A stretch of DNA of 23,993 bases from Candidatus Sigynarchaeota archaeon (GTDB lineage: Archaea > Asgardarchaeota > Lokiarchaeia > Sigynarchaeales > Sigynarchaeaceae), in assembly GCA_030587525.1 (NCBI GenBank), contig JAUQYW010000205.1, positions 1 through 23,993 on the forward strand, read 5' to 3'. A program made the position numbers and the translations under genes. The notes below the pieces were generated by a model, which saw nothing but the letters and a program-made list of their open reading frames with translations, had not been told where the DNA came from and searched no databases. This document shows positions 7,491-14,525 of the stretch, piece after piece. How positions within the stretch are numbered: the stretch's first letter is position 1; each line of letters begins with the position of its first letter.

Positions 7491-8513
7491 GTGGTGGAAG
7501 ACAGGAAAAAGCCGGTTCAAAGTGCCGATACTTTGAACAAATTGGAGCGTAAGAAAAAAACAAGTATCGTTGGAATGCTTATATGGGCAATCGCAGCCCC
7601 AACCTATTTTTTCGTCGCACGAGTGATACTTGATGATGTATTATCCGCAGGCGATTGGGAAATTGTGATGCAAATTCTACAATATTACGATGTCATCAGA
7701 TTCGTGCCGTTCAGCATTTTTTTATTGTTGTTTGTCATTTGCTTGATCCAGGTCATTTTAATCGGTAATAAAATCAACCAATTAAAGTATCCTGGGCAGA
7801 TCCCTGCAAGTGGCATCGCCACGGTAGATCGTGGTGTTCCCGTGCCTGCTGATGGCCAGGTAAGGTCTGGCTCACAAACCGTCTCGCGACCATCACAAAC
7901 ATCGATGAACGCGCAATCAGCATCAAAATCGCTAGCCGGGGTTCCGGAGCCCAAAGAAATGAATGCTAGCAAGGATCCACTCGTTGGTTTTGTCACGAGC
8001 CCGTGCGGCGCGTGTTTCCCTTCCATGTGCGTGGGATGCGGGGAAAAAGATCTCCAAAAGTTGCACGAACACGATTACAGTGCAAGATTTGAACGGGAAA
8101 CGGGGCGCTCGTACGGATCCAGCACGGTCACTATTAATTATCGGGTTACAACAATCGGGTTGCGCAATTACGTGTGCATCGATTGCGAGGCAAGAGCGAG
8201 GGCCAAGTATTTTGGATTTGCCGTGCTTTTCATCGCATTTTTAACGGCTTCCCTCGTGATATTTGGCTTGGCAGAACAAGACATCATCCCTTTTGAGATA
8301 ATTATCGCTGGGGGCATTGGCATGGCATTATTCATACCATTAACCATCTGGTGGCTCGTTTTCCGTTTCAACGCTGCACGACATTTCGTGAAGGTGTGGA
8401 TGTCACCTTTTGGCAGTACATTTACGTTCTACTTGAAAAATCCGGCTATCGGGGAGATTTTCAAGCGGTTAAATCCCAATCTTCACGTCAAGATGTGGAC
8501 ATGGTTCTTGTAA
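7491..8513 (+). CDS. Four-TM membrane protein with cytosolic cysteine-rich (zinc-binding?) loop
   Basis: This 340-aa protein has TM helices near 26-46, 70-92, 241-261 and 268-292. Between the two helical pairs is a soluble loop of about 145 residues: a Ser/Pro/Gln-rich low-complexity linker (105-160), then SPCGACFPSMCVGCG (C172, C175, C180, C183), then YVCIDC (C229, C232) just before TM3. The paired cysteines suggest one or two zinc sites built from the inter-membrane loop. The C-terminal segment (about 293-340) is amphipathic with aromatic residues. I do not recognise the family. Start: GTG 7491 or 7494, backed by a strong Shine-Dalgarno. The gene is divergent from the Ca2+-ATPase gene, so shared control through the palindrome is possible. 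It ends 21 bp from a converging gene. Confidence 0.8.
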   Translation: MVEDRKKPVQSADTLNKLERKKKTSIVGMLIWAIAAPTYFFVARVILDDVLSAGDWEIVMQILQYYDVIRFVPFSIFLLLFVICLIQVILIGNKINQLKYPGQIPASGIATVDRGVPVPADGQVRSGSQTVSRPSQTSMNAQSASKSLAGVPEPKEMNASKDPLVGFVTSPCGACFPSMCVGCGEKDLQKLHEHDYSARFERETGRSYGSSTVTINYRVTTIGLRNYVCIDCEARARAKYFGFAVLFIAFLTASLVIFGLAEQDIIPFEIIIAGGIGMALFIPLTIWWLVFRFNAARHFVKVWMSPFGSTFTFYLKNPAIGEIFKRLNPNLHVKMWTWFL

Positions 8514-8534
8514 AGAGCACCAAACAAAATATTT

Positions 8535-9140
8535 TTACTTTTTCAATATTTTTACAAGGTTAGCGACGAGGCGATTCACGATCGAAAGCCTTGCCGGCCG
8601 TATTTTCACCGGAATGCCCGCGACCTTTCCCCACAAGCGTACAACGTACAAGTTCACCAGGTGAGAAAAATCTTGCCCGAAATGCAATGACAAAACCGAG
8701 TTCAGCTTGTCGCGAGTCACGTCGGCTTCAGCAATTCCCCTTCTCATCAGGAGCGCCCTCAATTCCGAGAGCACCTCCTCATAGGCGAGATTTTGCCAGT
8801 GCTCCCGCAACGCGCTCACGACCATTATGAATTTCAACCGGGCATCGACCGTGTTATCATTCGCGGGCAATCCCGAGAGTCGCTCGTCGAACGCTTTTTT
8901 CGGAACCCGAAACTTTTGCACGAGAAACTCGACGAATGCCCCCATCGACTTACCCATCGTTGCCCGGAACCCTTCCAGAACACCAGCCCGTATCATCTTG
9001 TAAACCGCCTTGGTCCCTGGTACCAGAAGCGTTTTTCTGGTAAGCCGGTCATAGATGCGAAAGGAAGGAGAGATCAACTGCTGCTGCAGCACGGCATCGA
9101 GTGTATCTTCGATCATCTTTAACTCGTTATTTTCAGCCAC
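8535..9140 (-). CDS. Hypothetical all-helical protein (201 aa)
   Basis: The frame starts with GTG 9140 (ATG 9116 is an alternative) and encodes a basic, predicted all-alpha protein without membrane segments or cysteine motifs. Recognisable only as composition are an amphipathic N-terminus, a central region GAFVEFLVQKFRVPKKAFDE, a Leu-rich stretch EEVLSELRALLMRRG, and a strongly basic C-terminal helix ending VANLVKILKK that might touch membrane or nucleic acid. I cannot assign a family. A TTTTTAAT element on the minus strand around 9167-9174 would give a near-leaderless start. It converges with the four-TM protein gene with only 21 bp between the stops. That it is real is supported by consistent codon use along the whole frame. 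Confidence 0.72.
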   Translation of the reverse strand: MAENNELKMIEDTLDAVLQQQLISPSFRIYDRLTRKTLLVPGTKAVYKMIRAGVLEGFRATMGKSMGAFVEFLVQKFRVPKKAFDERLSGLPANDNTVDARLKFIMVVSALREHWQNLAYEEVLSELRALLMRRGIAEADVTRDKLNSVLSLHFGQDFSHLVNLYVVRLWGKVAGIPVKIRPARLSIVNRLVANLVKILKK

Positions 9141-9274
9141 GATGATACCAGGATTTCATCCAAGGATTAAAAACTCTTTCCATTAAACACGTATAAATGA
9201 TTGCCAAAAATTGAATTTTCCCTTGCCTGCTCGAGAAGCACTAACCTCGCCCCGTTCGGATAGTCCTCGCTCGT
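9141..9274. other. Short intergenic region
   Basis: This 134-bp gap separates the 55-aa protein gene from the 201-aa protein gene, both on the minus strand. It holds a TATA-like element for the latter. I see nothing else in it. Confidence 0.4.
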
Positions 9275-9442
9275 TCATTGATCTTTCTCGTCGGATTTTT
9301 CTTCGGACTCGCGATCTTTCTCCTCGTGAATAAGGGAAAGCTCGATTTCCTCGATCTGCCGGGCCTTCATACGCGCGTATTCGACCATGAACGTGTTGGT
9401 GATTGCCATCATGTTTATCAAGATAATATTGGCCACCAGCAT
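9275..9442 (-). CDS. Small single-pass membrane protein, 55 aa, with acidic charged tail
   Basis: A short frame from ATG 9442 to TGA 9277-9275. The product begins MLVANIILINMMAITNTF (one TM helix, about 2-19). A highly charged helix with Glu/Lys/Arg pairs (EYARMKARQIEEIELSL, then EEKDRESEEKSDEKDQ) follows, probably cytosolic and coiled-coil-like. The sharp split into a pure hydrophobic N-terminus and a pure charged C-terminus is typical of real small membrane proteins rather than chance frames. A GAAGG stretch lies about 11 nt before the ATG. The partner is unknown. Overlapping frames on both strands (9183-9446 minus, 9278-9532 plus) look like shadows. Confidence 0.6.
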   Translation of the reverse strand: MLVANIILINMMAITNTFMVEYARMKARQIEEIELSLIHEEKDRESEEKSDEKDQ

Positions 9443-9765
9443 TCAAGAATCGACCTTCACCAATTCCGGACAGTCGTAACTAATCGTATGAATTATGGAC
9501 GAACTTGGACATCACCAACAAACGTGCTATGAAGGTTCCGGGATGCCTTATAGTAGATATCGCCTGTGTTTTTTGACGAGGGAAATATCGGGCTTTAAAT
9601 ACACTGATGGAAATCTGGCAACATGGTTTCGGTCTTGCTTTCGAGACGGGACCTGCGGGTTTCCTCTATGGACCCGCCCGGGCAGAGTGTCCAACTTGTC
9701 CACCCACATAGTAAGAGTCTCATCTTATCTCGAAAAACAAGATTAATTATGGTCAGAAGGACAGG
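9443..9765. other. Intergenic region with an orphan TATA box and a GC hairpin
   Basis: About 320 bp lie between the soluble PHP gene and the 55-aa gene (both minus strand). The plus strand has a good TATA box, TTTAAATA at 9594-9601, and about 55 nt downstream an inverted repeat GCGGGT (9655-9660) / ACCCGC (9672-9677). An ATG sits 25 nt after the TATA box (9623), but its 80-codon frame runs antisense into the PHP gene and is Arg/Ser-rich, unlike a real protein. A small RNA starting near 9623 is possible; I recognise no RNA family. Confidence 0.3.
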
Positions 9766-10569
9766 TCACGAACGATGTGCTGGTCGTTTAAGGGCAGCTC
9801 GATTTTCCGGGAGGAACTTGCGGGGATCGATCAGCTCCAGGTCATACTTTTCCACGATTTCGTGATATACCTGCTGGGAAAAATCCAGCTCGTGAAGATC
9901 CGGCTTCTTGAACCCGTGATAGTCGCTGCAAATCGAGAACTTCACGCCATATTCGTGCCCATATTCCAGAACTGGCTTGAACCATTCCTCGTTTATCGGT
10001 TTTTGCTTGTTGAGCTCGATCGCGACGTCGTACTTCTTCGCATAGAGGATAAACCGCTTCATCTTCTCCTTCGAGAAATGCTTCGGCATGTTCTCGTGCG
10101 GGTGGGCGAAGACATCCGGGCGGTAATCGGCCCAAGCCTTGTACACCCCGCCTTCCCACATGTTCTCATAAATGTCTCTGGGATGCTTGGGCACGGTCTG
10201 ATGCTTCACGACGACTGTATAGTCGAAGAAATCGGTCGTTATCCCGCGGGGAAGCGTAAGCTGCCCCCGGGGATTGATATCGATCTCTCCAGAATTTAAA
10301 AATCGGATCTTGGGATATTTTTTGTTATAGATGCGAAAGAATTCCTTTCGGTACCGCAAGAAAGAAACGGAATAGCAGTTGTTCCACCGGCGCTGGTCGC
10401 CAAATCGCTTTGGATTGTGGTAGATCGAAAACGGAAAAATGTGATCGGTGAATCCCACGATCTTGATGCCATTGTCGATGAGCCCTTGGACGATCATATC
10501 CAGGTCATATTGCGCATCGCTGAATGGCGTGTGGACGTGGAGATCGAAGAAATGAAACTTGTCTGCCAT
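9766..10569 (-). CDS. PHP-domain phosphoesterase (soluble, COG1387-like)
   Basis: This 267-aa protein has the full PHP metal-site set: DLHVHTPFSD (H11, H13), FTDH (D42, H43), GEID (E95), VKHQT (H123), DVFAHPHEN (H156, H158) and SDYHG (D216, H218). The family hydrolyses phosphoesters with two or three bound metals; histidinol phosphatase, PolX-type domains and RNase-AM-like nucleotidases all belong here, so the substrate is not settled. There is no signal peptide or TM helix, so it is cytosolic, unlike the membrane PHP protein at 1245-2366. It starts 15 bp after the stop of the MBL-fold gene on the same strand, so the pair forms an operon of two metallohydrolases. I see no histidine-biosynthesis neighbours, which argues against a plain HisK role. 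Confidence 0.88.
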   Translation of the reverse strand: MADKFHFFDLHVHTPFSDAQYDLDMIVQGLIDNGIKIVGFTDHIFPFSIYHNPKRFGDQRRWNNCYSVSFLRYRKEFFRIYNKKYPKIRFLNSGEIDINPRGQLTLPRGITTDFFDYTVVVKHQTVPKHPRDIYENMWEGGVYKAWADYRPDVFAHPHENMPKHFSKEKMKRFILYAKKYDVAIELNKQKPINEEWFKPVLEYGHEYGVKFSICSDYHGFKKPDLHELDFSQQVYHEIVEKYDLELIDPRKFLPENRAALKRPAHRS

Positions 10570-10572
10570 ATC

Positions 10573-10586
10573 AAATCCCGGGATTT
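10573..10586. repeat. 14-bp palindrome at the MBL-PHP gene junction
   Basis: AAATCCCGGGATTT is a perfect palindrome that fills the short gap between the two metallohydrolase genes and reaches into the MBL stop codon. It could be an RNA hairpin between cistrons or chance. Confidence 0.3.
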
Positions 10587-11445
10587 ACGTTTGCTTGGAA
10601 AGTTTATCCAAGATATCAGCAAAGGCGATGACCTTGCCGTCGTCGGGCCCTATTATGACCGATTGCTTTCCTACGGCCTTCTGGATTTTCGTGACTTGCG
10701 CGGGCACGTTGTTGCCGTCGATTTCATTGTCCATGCGCCGGCCGAAATGCACGAGAATGCAGATTGCTGGCTTGATCTCGCGCAGCATCGGGATCAACTG
10801 GTCCGTGCACATGTGCCCCCTGCACACCACATCATCAGGCCGGAGCAAGTTTGCGACGAGAACGTCGACGCCGGCATAGGTTTTCACGTAGTCAGGGAAT
10901 GGTTCCGTGTCCGACGTGAATGCAAGCTTGTAGTGATATTTCTGGCCGGGATTGCCGATATCAAGGATATACCCGATGTTGGGAACCGAATCGGTATGGC
11001 TGGCCGTCGTGGCGGTCACCGAGAGGCCTTGCTCGAGCTGCACGCTATCACCAGCCTGCATCTGCACGGTCCTTCCGAGCATCTTGAAGAAATACTTTTT
11101 CACGTCAAAGTATCCCGCGGGCGCGACGAACGTCCCTTTTTTCGCTTTGAACTCCATATCATCCTGCAAAGCTTCGACGATCACGGGAATGCTCATTTCG
11201 TGGTCATTGTGCTCGTGCGTGAGGAAGATGTAGTTTGTCTTCTTAGCATTGACCTTGTCCTTGTGATCTTTCAGGTCGCGGATCGCACCAGGGCCTGGAT
11301 CCACGTGTGCTTGCACCTTTCCTTGCATTATTTGCAAGATAAATCCCCCCGTGGATCGATACTGGGTCGTGGCCATGTACCGGGCACCACCCGAGCCCAG
11401 GATCACGATGCGATCTTGGTTATATTTTTCAAAAGGATTGGGCAT
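10585..11445 (-). CDS. MBL-fold metallo-hydrolase (RNase Z / phosphodiesterase-like)
   Basis: This 286-aa metallo-beta-lactamase-fold protein has an N-terminal strand IVILGSGGARYMATTQYRST, the second strand HVDPGPGA, the metal motif THEHNDH (76-82), H150 in TASHTDS, D179 in FTSDTE, and C-terminal histidines RGHMCTDQL (H211) and ILVHFG (H233). The layout resembles RNase Z and cyclic-nucleotide or phospholipid phosphodiesterases of the superfamily more than beta-lactamases. It lacks an obvious RNase Z exosite arm, so the substrate is open. It lies directly upstream of the PHP phosphoesterase gene with a 15-bp gap, so the two products probably work in one process such as nucleotide or nucleic-acid turnover (inference). 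There is no Shine-Dalgarno; an AT-rich element about 30 nt upstream could serve as TATA box. Confidence 0.88.
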   Translation of the reverse strand: MPNPFEKYNQDRIVILGSGGARYMATTQYRSTGGFILQIMQGKVQAHVDPGPGAIRDLKDHKDKVNAKKTNYIFLTHEHNDHEMSIPVIVEALQDDMEFKAKKGTFVAPAGYFDVKKYFFKMLGRTVQMQAGDSVQLEQGLSVTATTASHTDSVPNIGYILDIGNPGQKYHYKLAFTSDTEPFPDYVKTYAGVDVLVANLLRPDDVVCRGHMCTDQLIPMLREIKPAICILVHFGRRMDNEIDGNNVPAQVTKIQKAVGKQSVIIGPDDGKVIAFADILDKLSKQT

Positions 11446-11508
11446 GCTGGGTTTTCACGGTCAAGGCTCTTGAAAAATTTTTGCTAGCGAGAAAAGAAAA
11501 GAGGTTGG

Positions 11509-11515
11509 AAAAAAA
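11509..11515 (-). terminator. Oligo-T tract after the 64-aa ORF
   Basis: T7 on the minus strand lies about 52 nt past the stop of the 64-aa ORF and before the MBL gene start. It is a possible archaeal U-tract terminator. Confidence 0.35.
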
Positions 11516-11567
11516 GGATTGAAAAATGTCGGGAATGCCCTTCAAGAAGAGCGTTCTCAATGGCCCT

Positions 11568-11762
11568 TCAAATCTTGCACCGTTGTCTCTCGACAGCGAG
11601 CAAGGATTCGAATTGTGATACGTAATCAGCACATTTTCCGCCTAAAAACGCCCGTGGATCGATACCGATTCGCTTCATGTGTTTCAAGTCTTGTTTCAAG
11701 TCGGAGACAACTTTTTTCAAGCTATAATAGTCCATGTTGTTTTTTATGTCCGGTAATACCAT
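11568..11762 (-). CDS. Small hypothetical protein (64 aa)
   Basis: ATG 11762 is preceded by GGTGG with 6 nt spacing, a usable Shine-Dalgarno, and by a GATATAG stretch near 11797-11804 that could be a TATA box. The product is helical and basic: DYYSLKKVVSDLKQDLKHM suggests an amphipathic helix, then RIGIDPRAFLGGKCADYVS and a second short helix with two cysteines overall. ATG 11735 (55 aa) is an alternative start. I do not recognise it. Translation signals and helical periodicity favour a real gene. It is divergent from the adaptor-like gene and shares its upstream region, which includes the palindrome at 11829-11842. Confidence 0.5.
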   Translation of the reverse strand: MVLPDIKNNMDYYSLKKVVSDLKQDLKHMKRIGIDPRAFLGGKCADYVSQFESLLAVERQRCKI

Positions 11763-11828
11763 AAATTGCCACCATTTATCGCTGAAGTCTGCTTAAACTA
11801 TATCACAGCCTTCAAACGCCCAAGATCC

Positions 11829-11842
11829 TATGAGCGCTCATA
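11829..11842. promoter_or_regulatory. 14-bp palindrome TATGAGCGCTCATA, candidate operator
   Basis: This perfect palindrome lies between the divergent 64-aa ORF and the adaptor-like gene, about 70 bp before the latter's ATG. The 12-mer CTATGAGCGCTC within and beside it recurs upstream of the longin-GTPase gene. Confidence 0.4.
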
Positions 11843-11912
11843 ACACGTAGAGAATACCACCCCGAGCGCGAAGCATTTATCAATTCTCGCGTAGAATAGT
11901 TCTTGGATTTAA

Positions 11913-13343
11913 ATGGAATTGAAAATCGAGCAAGTCAAGGATAAACAAGTAAAGGACCTGGTGAAAAACTTCACCGACAAGGTCAATCTCCTCGACGCAC
12001 CAGGCGCACGTCGTTGCATCCTCGAAATAATCACGTTGATCAGGACGACCAGCGATGAGATGGTCAAGCGAGATGCGAGCATCGTGCTGGAAACCATCCA
12101 GCAGATCGATTACAGCCATCCCGAGGACGTACTGATCTTCGCTTCCTCGTGGAAAGGGGACATGGACCAGATAAAGAAAAACATTGCGAACGATATGAAA
12201 GTGAAGAATTACGATCAAGTCGCTGATATGGTTCCGAAATTGATATATCTCGTCGAAACAAACAAGGATCTCTACATCCGGGTCAAGTCCGCGGAGATTC
12301 TGGCCGAGATAGCGGGAAAATACCAGCACCCGCTCTTGCTTGATAAATTCCAACCACGATTTTTCAAACTAATGTTCGATGATAGCCTCGACGTCACGCA
12401 ATACATCGCCGAAATCTTGTACAACATTGATTTCCATACGTTCGACACGCACAGCCCCGAAAAAATCCGGAAGATCCTCACCGAGCGGTTCGAGGAGAAC
12501 CTGGTCAACACGTGGGTGGACGTCGTCTACTTCAGGCACCTCATCAAGCTGGAGATCAACATCGAAAATTTTACGAGGAACTGGATCTGGAACGTTGTCC
12601 TGAAGGTCAAGAACGACCCGGGCTTTTCGATCGTCAAAGTCGAGCCTGAATGCCCCGCTAAGGCCGATCTGACCGAAAATGCACAATCCATCGAGTTGAA
12701 CGTGATCCAGCACCGGTCAGCAAAAAAGATCATCGTTTATCTCGAACCCAAGTTCCAGCCTTCGATACAGCTGCAAATCAAGGTCTCTTACAAGAACAAC
12801 GATGGAAAGACCATCGTGAAGGAACTGGAAAACGACGCCGTGGACTTGTTCCAGCTCGTCCCGCAATTCTTGACGACGGTCAATTTCGGCCAGGCCCATT
12901 CGAAGGAATTTTTCGAGTTCCGCGCGAAGGTCAAGGAAAGCCGAAAGCTCGTCATTCCGGATAATCTCAAGCCGGAATTGCTGACCAACGCGGTCAAAAA
13001 TCTCATGCAATCCGAATCCATCTTGAGCGTGTACGAGTACAAGACCGAGCAATTCAAGGATGATTCGGAATATTATAGCGAGATTTATTTCCACGGCCAA
13101 ACGAAGATCGGCCAGGACGAGGTGGTCCTCGTCTCCCGGATATCGGGTGAAGACCGGACGTTTGCTCTCATGATCGCGGCAAACAAGCCACCAATCTTGA
13201 CCGGGCTCTACAACAAGGTACTGTCGAAGCTCTTCTCGCAGCTCGGGTTGAAGCCGTTCGTGATCCTGGAATGCCCGAAATGCCTTGAACCATTGGAAAA
13301 GGGCATGGTATTCTGCCCCAGCTGCAAGTACACGCTAAAATGA
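11913..13343 (+). CDS. Solenoid-appendage protein resembling adaptin/COPI large subunits, with C-terminal zinc ribbon
   Basis: In this 476-aa protein, residues 10-205 are amphipathic helices in HEAT-like pairs (LIYLVETNKDLYIRVKSAEI, then an equivalent pair near 145-170). Residues 212-305 have the alternating pattern of an immunoglobulin-like beta-sandwich (WNVVLKVKNDPGFSIVKVEP to QLQIKVSYKNNDGKT). Residues 308-445 look like the mixed alpha/beta platform of adaptin and gamma-COP appendages: LTNAVKNL, then EIYFHGQTKIGQDEVVLVSR, then FALMIAANKP and a final helix. Residues 454-471 are a zinc ribbon CPKC...CPSC. In eukaryotes, solenoid plus sandwich plus platform is the large-subunit layout of AP and COPI coats; the resemblance here is read by eye, not computed. 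It converges on the longin-GTPase gene 32 bp away. A TATA-like ATTTATCAA near 11875 gives a short leader. Confidence 0.8.
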   Translation: MELKIEQVKDKQVKDLVKNFTDKVNLLDAPGARRCILEIITLIRTTSDEMVKRDASIVLETIQQIDYSHPEDVLIFASSWKGDMDQIKKNIANDMKVKNYDQVADMVPKLIYLVETNKDLYIRVKSAEILAEIAGKYQHPLLLDKFQPRFFKLMFDDSLDVTQYIAEILYNIDFHTFDTHSPEKIRKILTERFEENLVNTWVDVVYFRHLIKLEINIENFTRNWIWNVVLKVKNDPGFSIVKVEPECPAKADLTENAQSIELNVIQHRSAKKIIVYLEPKFQPSIQLQIKVSYKNNDGKTIVKELENDAVDLFQLVPQFLTTVNFGQAHSKEFFEFRAKVKESRKLVIPDNLKPELLTNAVKNLMQSESILSVYEYKTEQFKDDSEYYSEIYFHGQTKIGQDEVVLVSRISGEDRTFALMIAANKPPILTGLYNKVLSKLFSQLGLKPFVILECPKCLEPLEKGMVFCPSCKYTLK

Positions 13344-13375
13344 GCCTTGCGTATGGACGGCGATTTTACCGCGAT

Positions 13376-14425
13376 TCACGTCAAGGTTTGTTCATTTTTT
13401 GATTCCCGGAGAAGCTTTACCAACCCCGTGAAGACCTCATCGACGTTTTTCCCAGTCAGCGCGGAAGTCTCGAAATAACCCATGCTTAACTTCAGTGCGA
13501 GTTGCGTGATGTCAAAATGATTAACCGCTATGCTCTCCGTCAAGTCTGATTTATTCCCCAAGATGAAGCCCGGGACGTTTCTTTTCAAGGCTTGCTGGAT
13601 ATCGCTGTACCATTTCGCAACGCTGTGAAAGGTTTGTGGCCGCGTCAGGTCAAACACGATCAGCTGCCCACTAGCTCCGGAATAGAATGACCGCCGTGTT
13701 TTGTCAAACTTGGATTGGCCGGCGATATCCCATAGCACGAATTCTATCTTTGCATCATCGACGTAAATGATCTTGTTGGTTATATTGACGCCCATGGACA
13801 TAATATAGGTTTTCCGAAAGGAGTTGTCCGTGTAGCGTAAAATCGTCGATGTTTTGCCGACTTGGGAGTCGCCGACGACGATGACCTTGAAGCTGAAATG
13901 ATGTGCCATTTTTTCCTCGGCCACGGGTGCCGGAAAAGCAACCGAGCTGTGCGATGGCATCTCGGTCAGGTACAGCTCTTCCAGCAAACCCATCACCTTA
14001 CCATGCAAGGTTTCCATGTACTTGCTGTACTCTTCGGGCGGCGCAGTGTTATCTTCCATCGATTGGATTGTGGTCGCGCCTTCATCGAAAACGGGGTTGA
14101 AATTATTGAGATATTTGTAAAATACCGCATCGTTTTGCTCGCTGAAGATCAACGTGATCGTAGCATGGATTAAGCCCGTCCGTGGTTCCTTGGGCTTCAG
14201 GTGGAAGCACTTGATCAAGCCTTTTAGTTCAATGGACGGGAAGGGGATCAATTCCAGGCTTTTCGGCAAAGTGTCCTCGTCACCCGCGAACAAATTGAGA
14301 GATTTGATGCTCACTTGGCTCCGGATATTCTCGTCCAAGTCGCTCGGCATCCAGCTAACCGCGTCAGGTCCGATTTTATCATCGTATTTCGCAAATACGA
14401 TGCCGGAGATGATGTCTGGCTTCAT
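13376..14425 (-). CDS. Longin-like domain fused to Ras/Rab-family small GTPase
   Basis: In this 349-aa protein, residues 1-120 resemble a longin/NPRL2-type domain: a first strand ISGIVFAKYDDKIGP, where NPRL/DENN/FLCN longins also have an aromatic-x-x-x-x-GP turn, then strand-helix alternation to about 115. A linker (120-175) leads to a complete Ras-like G domain: G1 GDSQVGKTS (185-193), G3 WDIAGQ (232-237), G4 NKSD (291-294), G5 ETSA (319-322). The catalytic Gln after DxxG is present (Q237), so GTP hydrolysis is expected. There is no C-terminal cysteine for prenylation (end EQTLT), so membrane contact would come through partners. It lies 100 bp downstream of the Rag-like GTPase gene on the same strand and may share its transcript. 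A GGA stretch before ATG 14425 is a weak ribosome site. Confidence 0.88.
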   Translation of the reverse strand: MKPDIISGIVFAKYDDKIGPDAVSWMPSDLDENIRSQVSIKSLNLFAGDEDTLPKSLELIPFPSIELKGLIKCFHLKPKEPRTGLIHATITLIFSEQNDAVFYKYLNNFNPVFDEGATTIQSMEDNTAPPEEYSKYMETLHGKVMGLLEELYLTEMPSHSSVAFPAPVAEEKMAHHFSFKVIVVGDSQVGKTSTILRYTDNSFRKTYIMSMGVNITNKIIYVDDAKIEFVLWDIAGQSKFDKTRRSFYSGASGQLIVFDLTRPQTFHSVAKWYSDIQQALKRNVPGFILGNKSDLTESIAVNHFDITQLALKLSMGYFETSALTGKNVDEVFTGLVKLLRESKNEQTLT

Positions 14426-14457
14426 GGATCAACCATCCTTTGATAAGAAACGCCATG

Positions 14458-14469
14458 CTATGAGCGCTC
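14458..14469. promoter_or_regulatory. Second copy of CTATGAGCGCTC, upstream of the longin-GTPase
   Basis: This copy matches 12 of 12 bases at the palindrome before the adaptor-like gene but lacks the last three symmetric bases. It lies 33 bp before the ATG of the longin-GTPase gene, a position where a repressor or activator could act. Confidence 0.35.
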
Positions 14470-14525
14470 GCACGCGAAAGCAAGAAAGAACACGATACCC
14501 TCGGGATGGTATCATGATTGAGGAT

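Noticed and set aside
9623..9865. 80-codon plus-strand frame starting 25 nt after a TATA box
   Set aside because: The product is Arg/Ser-rich and runs antisense into the conserved 3' part of the PHP gene; an RNA is more likely than a protein, if anything is made.
10417..11487. 356-codon plus-strand frame opposite the MBL and PHP genes
   Set aside because: It spans two real antisense genes with clear catalytic motifs; composition (His, Asp, Val-rich) is typical of a shadow frame.
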